A DNA stretch of 64,000 bases from Lachnospiraceae bacterium (lineage in GTDB: Bacteria > Bacillota > Clostridia > Lachnospirales > Lachnospiraceae). Position 1 is the first letter of the stretch. Each line of letters starts with the position of its first letter. Below the pieces are notes generated by a model. The model was given only the letters and a program-made list of their open reading frames with translations, was not told where the DNA came from and searched no databases. The position numbers and the translations under genes are program-made. This document shows, piece by piece, positions 61,167-64,000 of the stretch. The stretch is from contig JAEELW010000084.1 of assembly GCA_016282915.1 (NCBI GenBank), positions 1 through 64,000 on the forward strand, in the 5' to 3' direction.

Positions 61167-62909
61167 ATGAAAGAACTGATGCTGGGAAATAAAGCGTTTG
61201 CCCGCGGTCTGTACGAAGCCGGCTGTTGTTTCGTCTCCAGCTATCCCGGTACGCCCAGTACCGAGATCACGGAGGAGGCTGTCAGGTACGACGACATCTA
61301 CTGCGAGTGGGCGCCCAATGAAAAAGTGGCTATGGAAGCGGCCTTCGGTGCCAGCCTTGCCGGCCGCAGGGTCTTCTGCGGCATGAAGCATGTGGGATTG
61401 AACGTGGCCGCGGATCCCCTGTATACGATGAGCTATACCGGCGTGAACGGCGGCTTCATCATCGGCGTGGCGGACGATCCGGGCATGCACAGCTCGCAGA
61501 ATGAGCAGGACAGCCGTCATCACGCCATTGCGTCCAAGGTGCCTCTTCTGGAGCCCTCGGACAGTGCCGAGAGCCTGGAGTTTGTAAAGCTCGCCTATAC
61601 GCTTTCCGAGGAATACGATACTCCCGTGATCATCAAGATGTGCACGCGTGTGGCTCATTCACAGAGCGTGGTGGAAACGTCGGAGCGCGTGCTGCCGGAG
61701 AAAAAGCCGTATACGAAGGACATTCCCAAGTATGTGATGATGCCGGGGAACGCGATCCGCCGCCATCCTTTTGTGGAAGAGCGTACCAGAAAGCTCAGGG
61801 AGTGGGCGGAGACTGCTCCCGTCAATCGTATCGAGAAGGCGGAAGGCAGCAAAATGGGGATCATCACCTCATCTACCTGCTACCAGTATGTGAAAGAAGT
61901 ATTCGGCGACAGCATCTCCGTACTGAAGCTCGGAATGCTCAATCCCCTGCCGGAGAAACTGATAAAAGATTTTGCGGCGTCGGTAGAGCGCCTTGTGGTG
62001 GTGGAGGAACTGGATCCCATCATCGAGGATCACTGCCGCGCTCTTGGCCTTCAGGTGGAAGGAAAAGCGCTTTTCCCGATGGAAGGTGAGTTCTCGCAGA
62101 ATCTGATCCGCAAAGCTCTGAAGCAGGAGCTTCCGGAAGGAAAAGCCGTCGATGCGCAGATCCCGATGCGTCCTCCCGTGATGTGCGCGGGCTGCCCTCA
62201 CCGCGGTCTTTTCTATACCCTGAATAAGAATAAATGCACGGTGCTCGGAGATATCGGCTGCTATACGCTGGGTGCGGTGGCGCCGCTTTCGGCCATCGAT
62301 ATGACGCTCTGCATGGGCGCGTCACTTTCGGCGATCCATGGTTTCAATATCGCAGGGGAAGGCGAGAACGAGCATAAGACCGTTGCCGTGATCGGTGATT
62401 CGACTTTCATGCACAGCGGCATGACCGGTCTGGCCAATATCGCTTATAACCAGTCCAATTCCACGGTGATCATCCTGGACAATTCCATTACCGGAATGAC
62501 CGGACACCAGCAGAACCCTACGACCGGCTACAATATCAAGGGCGACCCTGCCGGAAAGATCGATCTGGAAGCGCTTTGCCGCGCCATGGGCTTCGAGCGT
62601 GTGGTGGTCGTGGATCCTTACGATCTGGCGGAATGCGACCGTGTCCTGAAGGAAGAACTGGCTGCGGATGCCCCGTCGGTTATCATTTCCCGCAGACCCT
62701 GTGCTTTGCTTAAATATGTGAAGCACAAAGCGCCGCTTACGGTGAATAAGGACAAATGTATCGGCTGCAAGAGCTGCATGCGCATCGGCTGCCCGGCGGT
62801 TTCCATCCGCGACGGCAAGGCGCATGTGGATAATACACTCTGCGTCGGCTGCGGCGTGTGCAGCCAGCTCTGCCCTGTGGGCGCATTTGAAGGGGGTGCG
62901 GAAGGATGA
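61167..62909 (+). CDS. iorA: Indolepyruvate:ferredoxin oxidoreductase, alpha subunit
   Basis: 580 residues from the ATG at 61167, with AGGAG 7 bases upstream; the frame is open to 61020 but that part is the leader. The start KELMLGNKAFARGLYEAG and SSYPGTPSTEI belong to the pyrimidine-binding part of the 2-oxoacid oxidoreductase fold. The thiamine-diphosphate domain shows CAGCPHRGLFY, LGDIGCYTLG and GDSTFMHSGMTGLANI. The C-terminus carries two iron-sulfur motifs, CIGCKSCMRIGC and CVGCGVCSQLCP (from about residue 531), for two 4Fe-4S clusters. With IorB it oxidises arylpyruvates from aromatic amino acids to aryl-acyl-CoA and reduces ferredoxin, an anaerobic amino acid route. It overlaps iorB by 4 bases. 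Confidence 0.96.
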   Translation: MKELMLGNKAFARGLYEAGCCFVSSYPGTPSTEITEEAVRYDDIYCEWAPNEKVAMEAAFGASLAGRRVFCGMKHVGLNVAADPLYTMSYTGVNGGFIIGVADDPGMHSSQNEQDSRHHAIASKVPLLEPSDSAESLEFVKLAYTLSEEYDTPVIIKMCTRVAHSQSVVETSERVLPEKKPYTKDIPKYVMMPGNAIRRHPFVEERTRKLREWAETAPVNRIEKAEGSKMGIITSSTCYQYVKEVFGDSISVLKLGMLNPLPEKLIKDFAASVERLVVVEELDPIIEDHCRALGLQVEGKALFPMEGEFSQNLIRKALKQELPEGKAVDAQIPMRPPVMCAGCPHRGLFYTLNKNKCTVLGDIGCYTLGAVAPLSAIDMTLCMGASLSAIHGFNIAGEGENEHKTVAVIGDSTFMHSGMTGLANIAYNQSNSTVIILDNSITGMTGHQQNPTTGYNIKGDPAGKIDLEALCRAMGFERVVVVDPYDLAECDRVLKEELAADAPSVIISRRPCALLKYVKHKAPLTVNKDKCIGCKSCMRIGCPAVSIRDGKAHVDNTLCVGCGVCSQLCPVGAFEGGAEG

Positions 62910-63478
62910 AAACGACCAATATCATGATCGTCGGCGTGGGCGGTCAGGGATCGCTTCTTGCGAGCAAGCTTCTGGGACGGCTCCTTCTGGATGCCGGATA
63001 TGATGTGAAGGTTTCCGAAGTGCATGGCATGAGCCAGCGCGGAGGCAGCGTGGTCACTTATGTACGTTACGGCGAAAAGGTATATTCCCCTGTGATCGAC
63101 AAGGGCGAAGCGGATTATATCGTCAGCTTTGAGCTGCTGGAGGCGGCCCGTTGGATGGAGTATTTGAAAGCGGACGGGCAGATCGTCACCAATATCCAGC
63201 AGATCGATCCCATGCCGGTCATCACCGGCGCCATGCAGTATCCGGAGGATCTGGTGAAAAAGATGACGGATGCCGGCGTGAAGGTGGATGCGCTGGACTG
63301 CCTGAAGCTGGCAGAGGAAGCCGGGAGCGTCAAGGCGGTGAACATCGTATTGATGGGCCGTCTCTCCCATTATTTTGACATCCCCGAGGAGGACTGGACG
63401 AAGGCACTGGAAGCACAGGTGCCGGCGAAGTTCCTGGAGATGAACAAAAAGGCCTTTGCACTTGGAAAAGGTGCATGA
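62906..63478 (+). CDS. iorB: Indolepyruvate:ferredoxin oxidoreductase, beta subunit
   Basis: 190 residues, the usual IorB size. NIMIVGVGGQGSLLASKLL near the start and VSEVHGMSQRGGSVVTYVRYG are the signature of the gamma-type domain of 2-oxoacid:ferredoxin oxidoreductases. The later ALDCLKLAEEAG and VPAKFLEMNKKAFALG are typical of the family end. It forms a complex with IorA in the cytoplasm. The ATG overlaps the iorA stop (ATGA), so the two subunits are translationally coupled. No terminator is visible before the following truncated gene. Confidence 0.95.
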   Translation: MKTTNIMIVGVGGQGSLLASKLLGRLLLDAGYDVKVSEVHGMSQRGGSVVTYVRYGEKVYSPVIDKGEADYIVSFELLEAARWMEYLKADGQIVTNIQQIDPMPVITGAMQYPEDLVKKMTDAGVKVDALDCLKLAEEAGSVKAVNIVLMGRLSHYFDIPEEDWTKALEAQVPAKFLEMNKKAFALGKGA

Positions 63479-63504
63479 GCCTGTAGCGGAAAAGGGCGGT
63501 CGGT

Positions 63505-64000
63505 ATGCATGCGCTGATCTTTACCGGTGGGGAGGAAAATCCTCTCTTTGACCGGATGTTTGCGGATCTGAAGGAAGACGAACGGGTACGTTTTGTATCC
63601 GGCCTTCCGCATCCGAAGGCGCTGAAGGGACTGTACCGTCTTCATCATAAGCGCGGTCTGAACCGCCGTCATCCTGCGCCCCTGCGCGGGATATGGAAGA
63701 ATAAGGAATTTGAGGCACTGGTCCGGGAGGAGGCATCCCTTCATCCCGGCTTGTGCCTTATTTTTAACAATTTTTCGATCCCCTTTTTCGAACCGGCCTG
63801 GCTGAAGCACTGGAAACGCGATTATGGCGTAAGGCTCGTGCTCTGCTTCATCGACCGCATGAGCAGCTGGTTTGCGGCGGAAGCCCGGATGTATATGAAG
63901 AATGTCTCCTTCGACCTGATCTACAGCTATTCGCGCCGTGATGCGGAAAACTACGGTCTGCGCTATTTTGATAACTATTATTCAAAAGCGGAGATCACAG
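63505..64000 (+). CDS. Uncharacterised protein, possibly glycan-related, 3' end missing
   Basis: An open frame from the ATG at 63505 runs to the window edge (165 codons) with AAAGGG about 9 bases upstream. The start MHALIFTGGEENPLFDRMFAD has a short hydrophobic strand, Gly pair and acidic residues like the first loop of a GT-B or Rossmann-like fold. Later come FNNFSIPFFEPAWLKHW and VRLVLCFIDRMSSWFAAEA. I do not recognise the family. The style (an alternating strand/helix pattern rich in Tyr, Arg, Trp) resembles glycosyltransferase N-terminal domains in neighbouring loci. It is 26 bases downstream of iorB and may be co-transcribed with it. Confidence 0.65.
   Translation, partial: MHALIFTGGEENPLFDRMFADLKEDERVRFVSGLPHPKALKGLYRLHHKRGLNRRHPAPLRGIWKNKEFEALVREEASLHPGLCLIFNNFSIPFFEPAWLKHWKRDYGVRLVLCFIDRMSSWFAAEARMYMKNVSFDLIYSYSRRDAENYGLRYFDNYYSKAEIT

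Overview
The window looks like chromosomal DNA of an obligately anaerobic Firmicute of class Clostridia, most plausibly a fairly GC-rich Lachnospiraceae. This is inference. The signs are rubrerythrin, indolepyruvate:ferredoxin oxidoreductase, lipoproteins with Thr/Pro/Glu-rich linkers after the lipobox, consensus sigma-A promoters, strong GGAGG ribosome sites, and many GTG and TTG starts.

Layout. 1-3307: a truncated glycosyltransferase, a GT2 enzyme, a divergent lipoprotein and a small membrane protein. 3436-7323: clpS and clpA with glf (UDP-galactopyranose mutase) overlapping the clpA end. 7402-56290: one very large surface-polysaccharide locus of 41 genes, 40 on the + strand, most overlapping or within a few bases of each other, behind a strong extended -10 promoter. 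56325-58700: a membrane Ser/Thr kinase-like protein with TPR and MORN-like repeats. 58886-59428: rubrerythrin. 59512-60876 (minus): an SGNH-hydrolase lipoprotein. 61167-63478: iorAB. 63505 to the edge: a truncated unknown gene.

How the locus may work. Nucleotide-sugar genes point to UDP-Galf (glf), UDP-GalNAcA (UDP-HexNAc dehydrogenase plus WbpP-like epimerase), UDP-GalA (UDP-GlcA 4-epimerase), UDP-Xyl (UDP-GlcA decarboxylase), a PseB-made 4-keto-hexosamine, and dTDP-amino-6-deoxy sugars (WecE-like aminotransferase, FdtA-like isomerase). An AsnB-like amidotransferase could amidate a uronic acid. A WbaP/WcaJ-type transferase starts the chain on undecaprenyl phosphate. About a dozen GT2, GT4, GT10 and GT26 enzymes extend it. 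Three PglK-like ABC exporters are the only visible whole-chain flippase candidates, and a Wzy-like protein may polymerise. Four polyprenyl-phosphate-sugar synthase-like GT2 proteins, four large GT-C-like membrane proteins and a GtrA domain suggest extra decoration outside the membrane. RmlAB, UDP-glucose dehydrogenase, a Wzx flippase and Wzz/Wzc length regulators are not in the window.

The most unusual non-coding signal is a family of palindromic, MITE-like elements ending in GTTACTRTTC (2739-2882, 24309-24373, 27387-27689, 59439-59503). Two of them are exactly flanked by 8-bp direct repeats, and one lies in the predicted 5' leader of the lipoprotein mRNA.
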